The notes below the pieces were generated by a model. That model was not told the origin of the DNA and ran no database searches. It saw only the letters and a list, made by a program, of their open reading frames with translations. Below, piece by piece: positions 38,146 to 49,724 of a stretch of 64,000 nt of DNA. The stretch comes from Mycteria americana (Eukaryota; Chordata; Aves; Ciconiiformes; Ciconiidae): NCBI RefSeq assembly GCF_035582795.1, contig NC_134370.1:47975501-48039500 (forward strand), written 5' to 3'. Every line of letters begins with the position of its first letter. Position 1 is the first letter of the stretch. The position numbers and the translations under genes were made by a program.

Positions 38146-38646
38146 TTGAGTAATAAAGTTATTACTTCTGTTGCCCAGCCACAAGTACCAGAACTCTATC
38201 ATCTAAATTTGTTCCACTCTTCACAAAAAGGAAAAGCATTTGTCTGGGAAAATAAAAAACAAAACACTCTGAAGACTTGTTTTGAGGAAGACAAAAAAAA
38301 TGGACCTTTATGTATCACTTTAACAGTTGCATGGTTCATGACTAACATGCAGCATCTCTTATATTCCTTGAAGCTGCAAGTATCTTTTCCAAAATCAATA
38401 TGTGGACATTGGCCAAATGCAACTGCTTGCCATAATGCAAAAATTGAGGGCTATGTCAATGGAAGAACTTCCTGGCAAAATGAAGTGTCAGATTTGAAAA
38501 TTCACAAAAAGTATTATGCAGATTCAGTGCTTTTTTCAAGTTTTAGGATAGAAATTTGTAGTGTTCAGATTCTACTGATAACTATTGACCTCAGAAGAAA
38601 TCAGGTCATGTCCTTCAGTAACAGTGGCCTCGTTAAGATTGCATGA
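38146..38646 (+). other. Long intronic open frame, probably non-coding
   Basis: About 166 codons are free of stops, starting at TTG directly after an upstream in-frame TAA (38,134-38,136); the first ATG is near codon 65. The translation is mixed in composition (Cys, Trp, His and charged residues, less low-complexity than other frames here) but has no motif I know. Chance expectation at this AT content is well below one per intron, so it is noted, though coding function is doubtful. Confidence 0.15.
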
Positions 38647-40252
38647 TGAACAAAACAGCTGAAATCAGGATTATCTAGGAGAGGTGTTTTATTTAAGAAA
38701 AATGTTCTTACAAAGAAATTAATTTAGGCTACAACTGATTAGACTTCTGTGTTGTATTTCATCGTTTGATACTTAGAATTGTTAAAACCATTTTTTTAAT
38801 GATCTGCTAATTTGCAAACTGATTTTTTCACTTTCAAGCCATTTGCAGATTTAATAACTTCAGTACTTTAGTTTTGCAGTTATAGCAATATAAAAATACA
38901 GAGAGGACAGCGTGAGTATAAAAATGCTGTCTGTGGCTCGCCATATCTATCTCTAACGAGTCGTAATTCAAACTTTAATGCAGGTTTTGTAATTCATAAC
39001 TGTTTTAGTGGAATGAATAATCTACCCATGGAGGGTGACTGCTAAACTTATATATGGAGGGTCTGTTATTGCTTCATCTGTTGTTTTCGAGGATGACGGA
39101 TCACAGTGCCCGAGCTGGTGGAATAGCATCGTTGCTGTCTTTGTTCATTGCTTTTTGTTTGTTGCATTAGGATTCTGAAATCACCAAAACTTGAAAAGAA
39201 TTTTCATGATAAAGATCTTGGATAAGTTGTCAAGGCCAGTTTAAGGATGATATTTGCTACAATTTCAATTTATTGAATTGTTAACAATAAAAATGTTTAT
39301 TTTATAAAGCATTTCTTTAAATGAAAGGAGGGGGGAAAAAAAAACCCCTGATGTTCAGAACTCTTACATTAAGGCCATAAATAATCTTGTCCTTTTTTAA
39401 CAGTCTTGTGTATGCACATTCAACATCAGTAAAAAAAGCTGGTATCATAGCGGAAGGGATTTTGGTTAATCTAGCTTGTTGCTATGCTTTTGCACTACAG
39501 AGATGTATTAATTATTGACAAGACTAGCCTAATCCAAAGTCACTGCAGTCTGAGGCATTAATTTACCCCATAGTCTCCTGTGAGTAGGAAAAAAAAAATT
39601 GATTCTTTCTGTATATGTGAACCATATTTTTGAACCCAGAAACCTTGCTTGAATGTAGTGTTTTGTATAAAATAGATCAGGGTGGTAGGCTAAGCATATG
39701 ATGAAGTGTTGTGTTCATAGCAAAGTTCAGCTGCAAATGTAGGTTTTCTTTTAAATGAAAACTCTCATTCTGGAAATAGTGGTAAAGCTCTCCCTATAGA
39801 ACTGACTTTCATAGTTTCTGATGTTTAGGTAGGAGATGAAATTCGTATTTCTGTGGCTCCATTTGTTCGTATGTTCTCAGTATCCTGCCTCTGGCAGAGA
39901 ACTACTTCACGATTGCTGAAGACCCATCTTTATGGCTGAGACATTTTGCGTAAGGTATGGTGAAGAAGCCTAGAGAATCTACTGCAGAGTAGATTTGAAA
40001 TTAAATTATATATTGGTTATTAGTAAATTGTTGTAGTAGCACTCAAATTTTGAGTGGTCAGCAGTCAAAGTTAAGGTAGTTTGGTATTTTGAGTCTTGGG
40101 TTTCAAGAGAAACGTTTAATTATGTTTTGAAGGTTGCATTGCCTTGCTTTTTTTTCTGTTGAGCTGTGCTATGTTCCAGAGTCTCAATAGATTTAAAACA
40201 CTTAATTTGCATCACTGAAGCAGTTATCCTCTCACTGACTTTTTAATTTACA

Positions 40253-40264
40253 CCCCCCCCCCCC
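40253..40264. repeat. Poly-C run (12 C)
   Basis: Twelve consecutive C lie within AT-rich intron, with no visible repeat element attached. Confidence 0.9.
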
Positions 40265-42162
40265 TTAATTGCTAATGTGGCCCTTCATTTTAAATAAAAA
40301 CTTGCCACCAGTACAGGATACAGAATAAACTGGTGAATCGTTTCTTATCTTCATAAGAGCTGCTACAGAACTTCCACCTCTTTTTTGACTAACAGCAGGA
40401 TATTTCTGTTTATATATGAATTTTAGAGAGTTCCCTTGTTTCATGTAAAGTACTTCTTAGCATCTAATCCACATCTGGAAAAAGGAAAGTTTTTTTTGTA
40501 GAGACTGTGATGAAAGCATACTCCATATTCCTTCTTGGAACTTTTAAAAGCATTTGGACAAATTAGGGGAAACTGATTTTTGGTCTTAGTGATATTTCCA
40601 TTATTTAAGTTCTTTGTAATATTAGATGCGTAATGGTAGGTGCCTTAGGGAAGAGAGCTGTGGGTTATTGTTTGCAGATGCCTGAATAGCTTCTCAGATC
40701 CTCAAACACAAAGGGCAAAGAACTTACCTGGTAGGAGGTGTGGTGCTGAGAAGATGCTGCTGGTTGGACAGGGAATACCATGGGGAGAAATTGGTTAGGG
40801 ATGAAGATGTGATTGAATAAAAATAATGACAAATTTCTTCCAGGAAGTGTAAAGAGGAGATGAATGGATTTTGGGAACTGCTGCTGCCTCTCTTCATCGT
40901 GATTATGTGCTGCTCCGTGATCCTGCTGAAGAGTTGGTGATGCATTTCTTAACCATGAGCTCTTTATACTCAGTCTTCCTCCCTGGTTACTTTTTTTCCC
41001 CTTGTTTCATACTGTTTCCTAGCTCTGTCGTAGCCACTTCCTTCTGGCCACATTTCCTTCTCTTCACCCAGCACCTTTTTGGACTTCCAAACCCCAAGGT
41101 GCATTCCACAGCAGCATGTTCCACCCATTTTCAGAAGCTTTTGAATCTGGGTTATGAGGTATATCTTGCAGGAGCGTGCTTAAGGCGGAGCTTGAAAGCC
41201 ACTCAAAATTATAATGCCTTCCTGTAATACCTGTTATGCATAAAAGATCCTGTTTCTACTTTTCAATGGTTTGAAAGGCACCAACTTTCTTGGGATAAGC
41301 TCAGTGGTCTCCTCTCCCAGCACTGTGAATTTTGGTATTGTATAACTCCTTCATGGTGGGAAACCACCTGTGACACCTGCATACCTGAAGTATCATTCTG
41401 CAGAGGTAGCAATCTTATCCTAGAGTTTCTTTGCCCACCACCTTCTTGGTGTCCTGGGGGACTTCATAAATACCACTTCCTCCAGCAAAGCTGCTGACAT
41501 GAAGCAAAAGCCATCAATAAATTATTCATATGCTGTTCATTTTCTATGTTTAGGAATTAATGCAGCTTCACTTAAAAATTCTCTTCCATGGCTGAAGTTG
41601 AATAAAATTGCTGCATACAAAGTTACATTTTAATTTTTGACAAATTGTTTTGCATTTTAGAACCAGTGGTTTCAAAAACAATTAAAAGTTGCATAAAATC
41701 TCACGCTGTAATGTTAAATGCTGTAGGTAGGTCCTATTTAAAAGAATTCATGGTGTGTACTTTGTTAATGTGGACTGTTTTTTAGACAGTCACTTTGATA
41801 AAGTGCAGTTTTGTACTGTTTATAAGATATAATTTGTGACATTTTAATACACTTATGAAGCAATATCTTCAAACTACGTAATTTTGAAGTTTCAATACAT
41901 CAGTTTCATTAAAGAACAAAACAAAACTCACAAGCCGAACACCAAAACCCCTCTAAATCACCCAAGCCTGTGGTGTTGATTGCCTCTATCACATTTATGT
42001 CACGTTATTTTTCAAGAATGTGTTTTCTTTGTAATTTGAAGGAAGTGTGAAATTATATTCTTTCTCTCATTTTAGCAATTATCCGAGAGGCAACAGCATG
42101 CATATATGTATATAAATAGGTTAATTCTGTAATACTGTTACTCTCCACCTTGTCTGTCTTAG

Positions 42163-42222
42163 TGGGTTTTTTTGGTGGTGGGTGTGGTTTTTGTGTGTGG
42201 TTTGGTTTTTTTTTTTTGTTAA
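42163..42222 (+). repeat. GT-rich low-complexity tract
   Basis: Sixty bases consist almost only of G and T, ending in a run of twelve T. No element body is recognisable. Strand bias fits the T/G excess of the whole intron. Confidence 0.75.
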
Positions 42223-43024
42223 ATATTGGACCATGCTTCTGGACTTGTTATGGGAAAAAAAGCACTTTTCTTTAGGTCACAGACTTAGTTCATTAAAAGG
42301 TCTGACTTTATTCCATTATTCCACAGACTCTTGATTTTGAGCACTGAAACGCTGAGAAGGACACACTGTGAAGGTTATGTCTTTGAAAAGATAGTAGAGA
42401 TGTTTAAAAGCGTCCATCCTTTTGCAAGGACAGCAAATGAGGAGAAGCAGTATTAGCCTTGCTTATGGGAAGGAGTAATGAAGTGTTAGGGTTTCCTGGC
42501 TAGTTACTAAATGAGCACTTTGCAACATCTCAGTCATCTCAATATCGCTTTTATTTTTCAGTGTTACTATGACTTGTCATTGTAGTTTGCTTTAAATTAT
42601 ACAAAAGAAAATAGCGTCAATATTTAATTGCTGTGATGGTCTTAAAAGGCAGTTGCTGTGATTTGAAAGCATTTGTCCTGTTAGTTTGTCTTAAGGTTTT
42701 TTGCCTTGGGCATAACAGGTTTTAAAAAGCTACAGTTAATTACATATTTCCTTAGTGACTGAGTGGCAGAAAACATGGTCAAAGTGGGTATGTGTTGTGC
42801 ATACACATGTTGGGGTACATAATAGAAAATAATCTCTTATGTAAAACTTTGCTGTATTTCTTTTACCATGCAGGATCCAGTGAAAACCAATGTAAGTATT
42901 TTGAGATGGGTATGTTTAGCTGCTGTAAAAATGTGGTACAGGAAAATACAGTTAAGTGTTTTCTTCTGCTGTGTTCTTGTGTAGTGAAATGTGCCAGATT
43001 GTGGATCAGGGTAGTCACAGGCTG

Positions 43025-43888
43025 TGCTGATGGTGAGGAGCTTCAGAAGGACCTCACAGCATCGAGGGAGTGAGGAAAAGGCAGCAGGTGAACATCAGTG
43101 TAGCTTCAGCGTACATAAAGCTTTGAGGAGAGAAATAATCCAAACTGAACCTACCTGCTGCTGTGCTCAGTGCTGGCAGTTACAGCTCGTGGAGTCACAG
43201 TTGACAGTTCTCTGATGTTGTTAGCTCAGTATGCAGTGGCAGCCAAACAAGTCGATGAAGTGTAGTACCCCGTTCAGGAGGGAGAAGGTATTGGGCACGT
43301 CGTTTGCTGCTATATAAAACAGTGGTGGTGTGCGCTGCTCTAGGCTCTCCTCTGCATCTCAGGAAAGAAGGAGAGAAGGTTAAAACCTAGGAGCATTTGG
43401 TCTGGGGTAGAGAAGGCTGAGGCTGGAGAAGAGTCTGACGTTTGCTAACTCAGGAAGGCAGTGGGTGAGGTGAGTGCACAATACTCCTCAGCAAACTCTG
43501 AAGTACTACAACCACGAGTCACTTGGTGAAAGCAATAGCTTAGTTAAAAACAGATAATAGGAAGAACCACATTACACAGTGGGGATTGAACTTCTGGAAC
43601 TTGCTGCCACAGGAGGCTAGAGACAGACAGCAAATTCAGAGAGGGCTAGGCGTGTTGATGAATGACAGGTCAGTAACAGAACAGCAAAAATCAGAGCAGC
43701 AATTTACCCCCTGCAATTCCTATATAACAGCTGTAGATACTGGAGGAGTATAAGGGGAATGGACTATAGAGAATGGCCAGGCTTGGGTGTTTTCACTTAA
43801 GAAAAAAAAAAAAAAGATGCTGCTGTTGCGATTGCTGGAAACTGGACTATAGGTCTCTTGCCCAGTGTGGTACTATGTATGTTTTCTT
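43025..43888 (+). mobile_element. Old CR1-type LINE, 3' portion
   Basis: A string of collinear matches to the 3' part of a deep amniote CR1 subfamily (best known from turtles and crocodiles) extends over about 860 bases. In order: CAGAAGGACCTCACAG near 43,045; AATAATCCAAACTG near 43,134; GGAGTCACAGTTGACAGTTC with TCTG after it near 43,190; CAGTATGCAGTGGCAG near 43,226; AAAACAGATAATAGGAAG near 43,547; CTGGAACTTGCTGCCACAGG near 43,594; and the 3' end CTGGACTATAGGTCTCTTGC to CCCAGTGTGGTACTATGTAT with GTTTTC after it at 43,845-43,885. Reverse-transcriptase coding capacity is lost. Small insertions, including a poly-A run at 43,801-43,815, interrupt it. Short frames in this interval are shadows of the element. 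Confidence 0.78.
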
Positions 43889-44792
43889 AACCAAAGTGGA
43901 GACAACTCTAGGAAATGCGTCCTACTTAAACAACCGTTAAGCTTCCAGCTGGTTGTCATGCATTTCTCTGCTTCCTTTTATGACACTGCTTCTAAACCTC
44001 TCCATTCAGGGAGTTTTGTCTTTTGCAAATCCTGGAGCTGTTGTGACACACTGTGCAGGTTCTCTGCTGCACGGAATGTTTCCTTTTTTATTAGTACACT
44101 GCTGTGCCATATCAGTTAGAAAACAGGAGTGTTACTCCTTCATTTTCATGACTAGAAATGTGAACTGTTGATATGCTACCAGCTCTACAATCTTTTTACA
44201 TTCAGTAGCTGTTAACCAACAATTACAGGATTAATATATGACTGCTGCTTAAAAAAATTCAAATAAGTGTGTGTCTCTACAATGCAGGGTGTTCTGTGAT
44301 GGCGAATACATCCTTGAGAATATTCCAGGTTTGATCAGAAGAGTCTTAAGTGGTGGGGAGCTTTCCACACTTGTTGGTCATCCAGTCAAGTGGTTAATTA
44401 CTTGTCTTAAAAACATGATGTCTCTAATTAAAGCTTGTGGACAGAGGCAACACAAGGAATTGAAATACATTCTAATGTTTTATGGTGTTATTTAGTGCAA
44501 ATAATTACTGCTTTTCAGTTGCCTTCTAATTTCCTCAATAAAAAATAGGTCCTATGAGGTCTTCTGGAGGAACTTTCTACATCATTTACTTTTGTCAGTT
44601 TCTGCTGTAGTTGTCTTGTGAGTTTGTAAGTTTGGCCTGTGCTGTAGGTGATGGATCTGAATATAGATTTCTGGTAAGTTCTTACCCATATCAATGGCAG
44701 AATTCATAGCTCATGTTGAATTTGTGTGATGTTCTGACTGTAGAGGGAGTTATGACATGCACTTTTCCATTTGTACTGGCAGCACTGGAGTA

Positions 44793-44889
44793 TGTGGCAC
44801 TTAGGGACATGGTTTAGTGGTGGACTTGGCAGTGTTGGGTTTATGGTTAGACTCAAATGTCATTTCCAATGTAAATGATTCAATGATTG
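44793..44889 (+). mobile_element. CR1 LINE 3' end
   Basis: Near-consensus avian CR1 3' sequence: GGCACTTAGGGACATGGTTT, AGTGGTGGACTTGGCAGTGT with TGGG after it, ATGGTTAGACTC, then TTTCCAATGTAAATGATTC and AATGATTG, the last being remnants of the ATTCTATG-type terminal octamers. About 20 bases around the usual GATGATCTTAAAGGTC segment are shortened. It is 5'-truncated, as most CR1 copies are, and lies 900 bases after the older CR1 copy in the same orientation. Confidence 0.85.
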
Positions 44890-45504
44890 CTCAGGATTTG
44901 AGTTTTCTTGAGCCTTAGTAGAATAATGCCGGTGTTCTTAATGTTGTACAGGAGACGTGGAATGTGTTTGCCATGGTTTTCATTAAAAATGTTGAAACCT
45001 GTGTTTGTCTTAATTGCAAATAAATGTTTTATTTTGTTCTCTTCTTGAGGTGTCTAAAGTCACCGAAGTCTCTCACTGCCAAATGGATCAGAAATAACTC
45101 CCATCTATAAGGAATGAGAAATTGATTAGCAAAAGCTACAAAATGAGTAAGGTTATCAGTTGAAGTTAGTGTAAACACTGGCATCAGGATATGTGGTCAC
45201 CTCTCTTGCCAGCAGATTACATATTTCCTTAGGTTGAAGTGCCTGTCGTAACATTTTTCTTAGGAGATAGGAAGGTGCGGCAGTTGTGTTGAATGCATAT
45301 CACAGGAGATTGAAGTTGGGCAGGTCTGAAATGATGCTGTTTCATCTGAACCTTTCAGGCTTGAAGCAGTGCTTAGTATAGAGTGTCTTTAAAAGCATGA
45401 GATAAATTTTCCAGTGATTGGTAGTAATAATATGGTAGATTGGAAATGGAGCTTCTAAATCTAGACTAGGATGAAAAGAAACTTGTTTTCTGGAAGTACC
45501 TTGT

Positions 45505-45640
45505 GTTTATTGTGCTACATACACAAATGCTTTACAAAGTAACTGAATGATGGGCAGTACATTACTGCTTGTACATGCTTCAGCTGTAAATCATGTGAAG
45601 CTCAGTGCATGCTGTTTTACAAGGGAGAAAATGCAAGTCT
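45505..45640 (-). repeat. Possible MIR-like fragment
   Basis: AATGCTTTACAAAGTAACTG near 45,526 and TGTTTTACAAGGGAGAAAAT near 45,614 are in the order and spacing expected for a reversed MIR core (GTGCTTTACAAA ... CATTTTACAGATGAGGAAA). Between and around them the match is poor, so this may be chance. Confidence 0.3.
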
Positions 45641-48600
45641 GAATGTCAGAATTACCCGTTGTCTAACCTTACTGAAATACCACTGCTTCAGTGTTGGTGC
45701 AGTCTCCTTCATCTCCTTTTCAGGAAAATCAGCTAACATACTTGTTTTGAAGTAATGTGTAAGAATTGCAATTAACACTTGGATTGTGTCAAATATGGTC
45801 CTGTATACACACGCATCATATCTCTGCCAAACAGCTTACGGTTAACTTTTTAAAAAGTTAAATATGGAAAGGATAGGACATGGGAAAGGCATTGAAGTTG
45901 TATAGTAGAGTTTTAGCATAGACTAAACCCCCAAATCCTTGTCCTCTTATATTTAGAAAAATGCTGATGTTTTTGTGGGATGAGTAAACATCTAGATGCT
46001 GTCTTTGGTGTTGCTGCTTCATAGTTGTTGCATTTGTTGCTTTTATTTAAATTTTCCTTGAAGACACAAATTAAAATGAAAAAACTTACAAACTTTGAAC
46101 CATTTCTATGCTGGGTGTTGCTGTGGAGTGCTGCTCTTGAAGAGCTGGTTATTAGGCTTTTGTGAATTCTTTTCTTGCAGAAACAAAAGAATGGGAAAAT
46201 CTGAGATGTGTGAGAGACAGTTGGAGCTGTATGCAACTGCACTGTATTTCTAAGAAAAGAAATAGACTTGTGGGATTGGAAGTGTACTTTCAATATATTC
46301 AATAATATAACACTTATATTCTGGTGTGGGATGGTATTTATTCTAGTCTACCTAAAGGACAAAGCAACATAGCAAAGTGGTTCAAATGATGGAAAAGGAG
46401 TTACAAGTTAAATGGAGTTTAAGTTTTGGGTTGGTTTGGAGGACTCTAATGCAAGCACATCTCTCAGGTACACATTTGGCTGAGTTTAGAGAACAGGTTT
46501 TCTCCTGGGGAAGGAAAGCTTGGCTTTGGAAACGACTAAAAATATGTCACTTTCAGCAATGTCTTTCTAGCTGATACTGGATTAACTTTTCAGCTGCAGT
46601 GTTGCGAAGGTACTTTATTTTGCAAAGTGCTCAACCTTCAAGAATACTATTTCTTGGATGTGGAAAATTAACACTGTTGGTGGTATTAGTGATCCCCATC
46701 TTTCCAGATTGCTTGCTTGTTTAAGAACACTTGCACATTTGGTTCTTTTTTTTATTTTGTTTTGTTATGATTAGTTACATAATAGCTTCAACTTTTTTCA
46801 GTGAGGTTTTTTTTTTAAGGCAAAATGGCATCCTGGGGAAATGAGCAGCTTGCAGTGGCCTTCATTTTGCATCCAGGAGTTAAGAAATAGCTTTCCTTTG
46901 AGCGTGTTGTGGCATTGTTAATCCAGATCTGGCAGTTTTCTTTTGTATATGGTTAAAATCCCATTACTGTTCTGTGGAGGATGGAAGTAAAGTATCCAAA
47001 ACACCATTATTGAAACTCCTACCACCACAAGGTTACTGCTGGTATCTCCTAATCTGTATGTTCTTTCATTTTTTGAAACTGCACAGTTTAACCCCGTTTT
47101 ATAAAATACTATTTAAATTATAAAACCCTGTTGAACTTGCTAGATATCATTATGAAGGTTTGTAACTTCAAATGGAAAACTCTAAGCTTTATCTTCAAGA
47201 ATGTCTTCTTACTGTAGTTAGTACCTGTTCATGTTTTAATATCAATCTCTTTCCCAGCACTTTAAAAAAAAAAAAAAAAGGCAAGCCAAACCCAATTATT
47301 TGGTCTGGGATAGTCTCATAATTTCTTCTGGTCTCTTTTCACCTGTTGGTGGTCTGCTGTTTTTATGGAGTGTAAACTACATTTGAAAAGCTAGTTGGTG
47401 CCTTTTTGGGTAGTTATTAAAGTTAATAATATATGAATTGTTGAAAGAAGAAAGTAGGCTTACTTAGTTTTAATGTGCTTGACAGTTCTGTTTTCCGAGC
47501 CACCATCTCTTAAGACCTTTTGTCTTTGATCACAACTGAACACAGACTAAGGCAGTTGCAATGTTCCAGCTATTGCTTGTGCTGCATACCTTCAGATCTG
47601 GTCCATTAGATTTGTACTGTGAAAATGTGACGAAAGAGGAACAGATAAATGAACCAGACAAAGCAGCTGAAGTGGAAAAACTAATACAAGCAAACAAGGT
47701 GATGTCCTAAGATTACCAACTAGTTTTGAGACCTAACTCCTTTCTCCAGCCTTTCCATAAAAGGAATGTGCTGGTGTTGCTGTGTCTAAGAGCAGCAGGG
47801 CTCCCTCCTCATCCATTCCTTTGGGGAGCACTAGAAGGGTTCATGGAAGAGGAATCCTATGGCTGCTCCTCTGTGAACAAAAGCAGTGTATTACTAATTA
47901 CTGTAGTCTGAATTTGCTTTGTTAAAGGCAGCTGATGTCAAAAGTCTTTTACTAGTTGTGTTTTTCTTTTCTTTTGGACATTTTAGGTTGGTAGCTGTAG
48001 GGAGACAACCATGTCAGCAATGAATACATGTTCTGCCTCTCTTTATAGCCTCTTCTATTTCTGCTCACAACTTGGAGAAAAAGGAGATTATTTTCCAGGA
48101 CGAGGAAGGGAAGTCTGATTAATTTTTTTTTTTTTGTTTAAACAGCTTGAAGTAGTAGCCTTTTCTAACAGTAATTGGGAGGCATCTCATGAGTTTGTAT
48201 TATATCTTACTGGCCCTGGTACATGCTGAGACAACTCTGAGCCAAGAAGAATGAAGGAGAGCAAAAATTGATTCAAAGATTAAGTGGGTTTGTGGATACC
48301 TTGATTTCGCAAAGCAAACTTTGCTCTTAGCACCTTTACTATCTGAATGCATCCGCTTCATGTTGTGGACTTTGTTTACTTTCTTGGAGGTGGAGTACTG
48401 CTCTGAACTGTGTCAGTTTTTACACGGAGGACTGTAACTTTGTTAGAGCATGTGGTTTTGGGTTTCCTTTGACGTTTTGTAGAATTCTGAGTAAGTTGGT
48501 TTTAATTTTGACTCCTGCCTGCAGGTTGAGAGAGACAGGAATTTGGTAAGCTATTTAAATATTTGGTCTTGTTTTGATGCTATCATCTCTATCTTTGTCC

Positions 48601-49695
48601 TCTTAGTCTTGTTTTTTTCAAACAGGATTACTTCTGGAAGACCTCCCTGGCAAGAGATGATGAGAGCCACTGCCTCAAGATAGTTGGGATTGTTTTGTTG
48701 TCTTGAGTGTTTTGGGAAGTGCATATCTGTATAATCCCCTTTGCCATATGTTTTTCGGCTTATGAGAATCCAAAAAAATAGTAAGACAGCACCAATCTGG
48801 TCAAGGCATAGTATGCAGAAATTGTAGGTGGCTCTGTGTCTGTAACAATGAGTTGTTTGGTTTTTAAGCTCCACAGTTGGAGGTGTGGGGGGGGAAGTTA
48901 GTTACACTAATCTCCCCCCTCCTCCAAGAGCTTTTTTGCAGAAATATGAGCGTTTCTCACAAAGGGCACATCCTCTTGTGTTGTATTGCTGTATTGTACT
49001 TTTGGCTGGTGAAGTGGTTGAAGGAAGATAGAAGAGCTTCCTGATTATTTCAGCATCCTTGCACTGATTCCGTAAATGGCTCAAGTTTGAAAAGACTTCT
49101 TTATTTTCCATTGATCACTCATCTCTGTAAGAAGGCAAGCTGCTTATAGTAGTCTGACTTATGGTAGTCTATACGTAAAAACGAGCAAAAAGGAGAATAG
49201 GAGATGCAGAAGCAAGTCATGAAATGACAGTGGTGCACCTTCATAGGAACGAGATTGAATATGAGCAGGAATTTTCCTGACAAGAGTTCTGTTGCACATG
49301 GAACAGCAGGAACTTTATATTTTCCCTGGAAGAGATTTCCTATGATAGATTTCTTTTTTCTTTTCGCGGTTTGCAGTTGCTAGAACTGCATTTGTCATTC
49401 ACTTGGGAGGTTTGAGTCTCTGGGGAAAACCTTGAGTTTGTTTCTCCTAATGTTGCTGCAAGAAAAGTTGAAATTGCTGTACGTTGCTTAAAATAAGGAG
49501 CATGGAAAATCTGGAGACTTGTACTTCATTTTGGGTGTGCTTTCCTGGTCCTAATGGAGAATCTGAAACCTTGGAGGAGTTAGTTTTGTTTAGTTCAAAG
49601 GGAATTTGCTCTCTGAATGTCAACTGATGTTATTCTGCTTTATGCAAGTGACAGAGATGTCACTGATGGAGATCTGTGGCATAATTGCAGGACAG

Positions 49696-49724
49696 CCCCC
49701 GCCCCCCCCCCCCCCCCCCCCCCC
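49696..49724. repeat. Poly-C tract (5 C, G, 23 C)
   Basis: Twenty-eight C are interrupted by one G at 49,701. Like the run at 32,452-32,480 it stands alone in AT-rich intron without a recognisable element. Confidence 0.9.
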
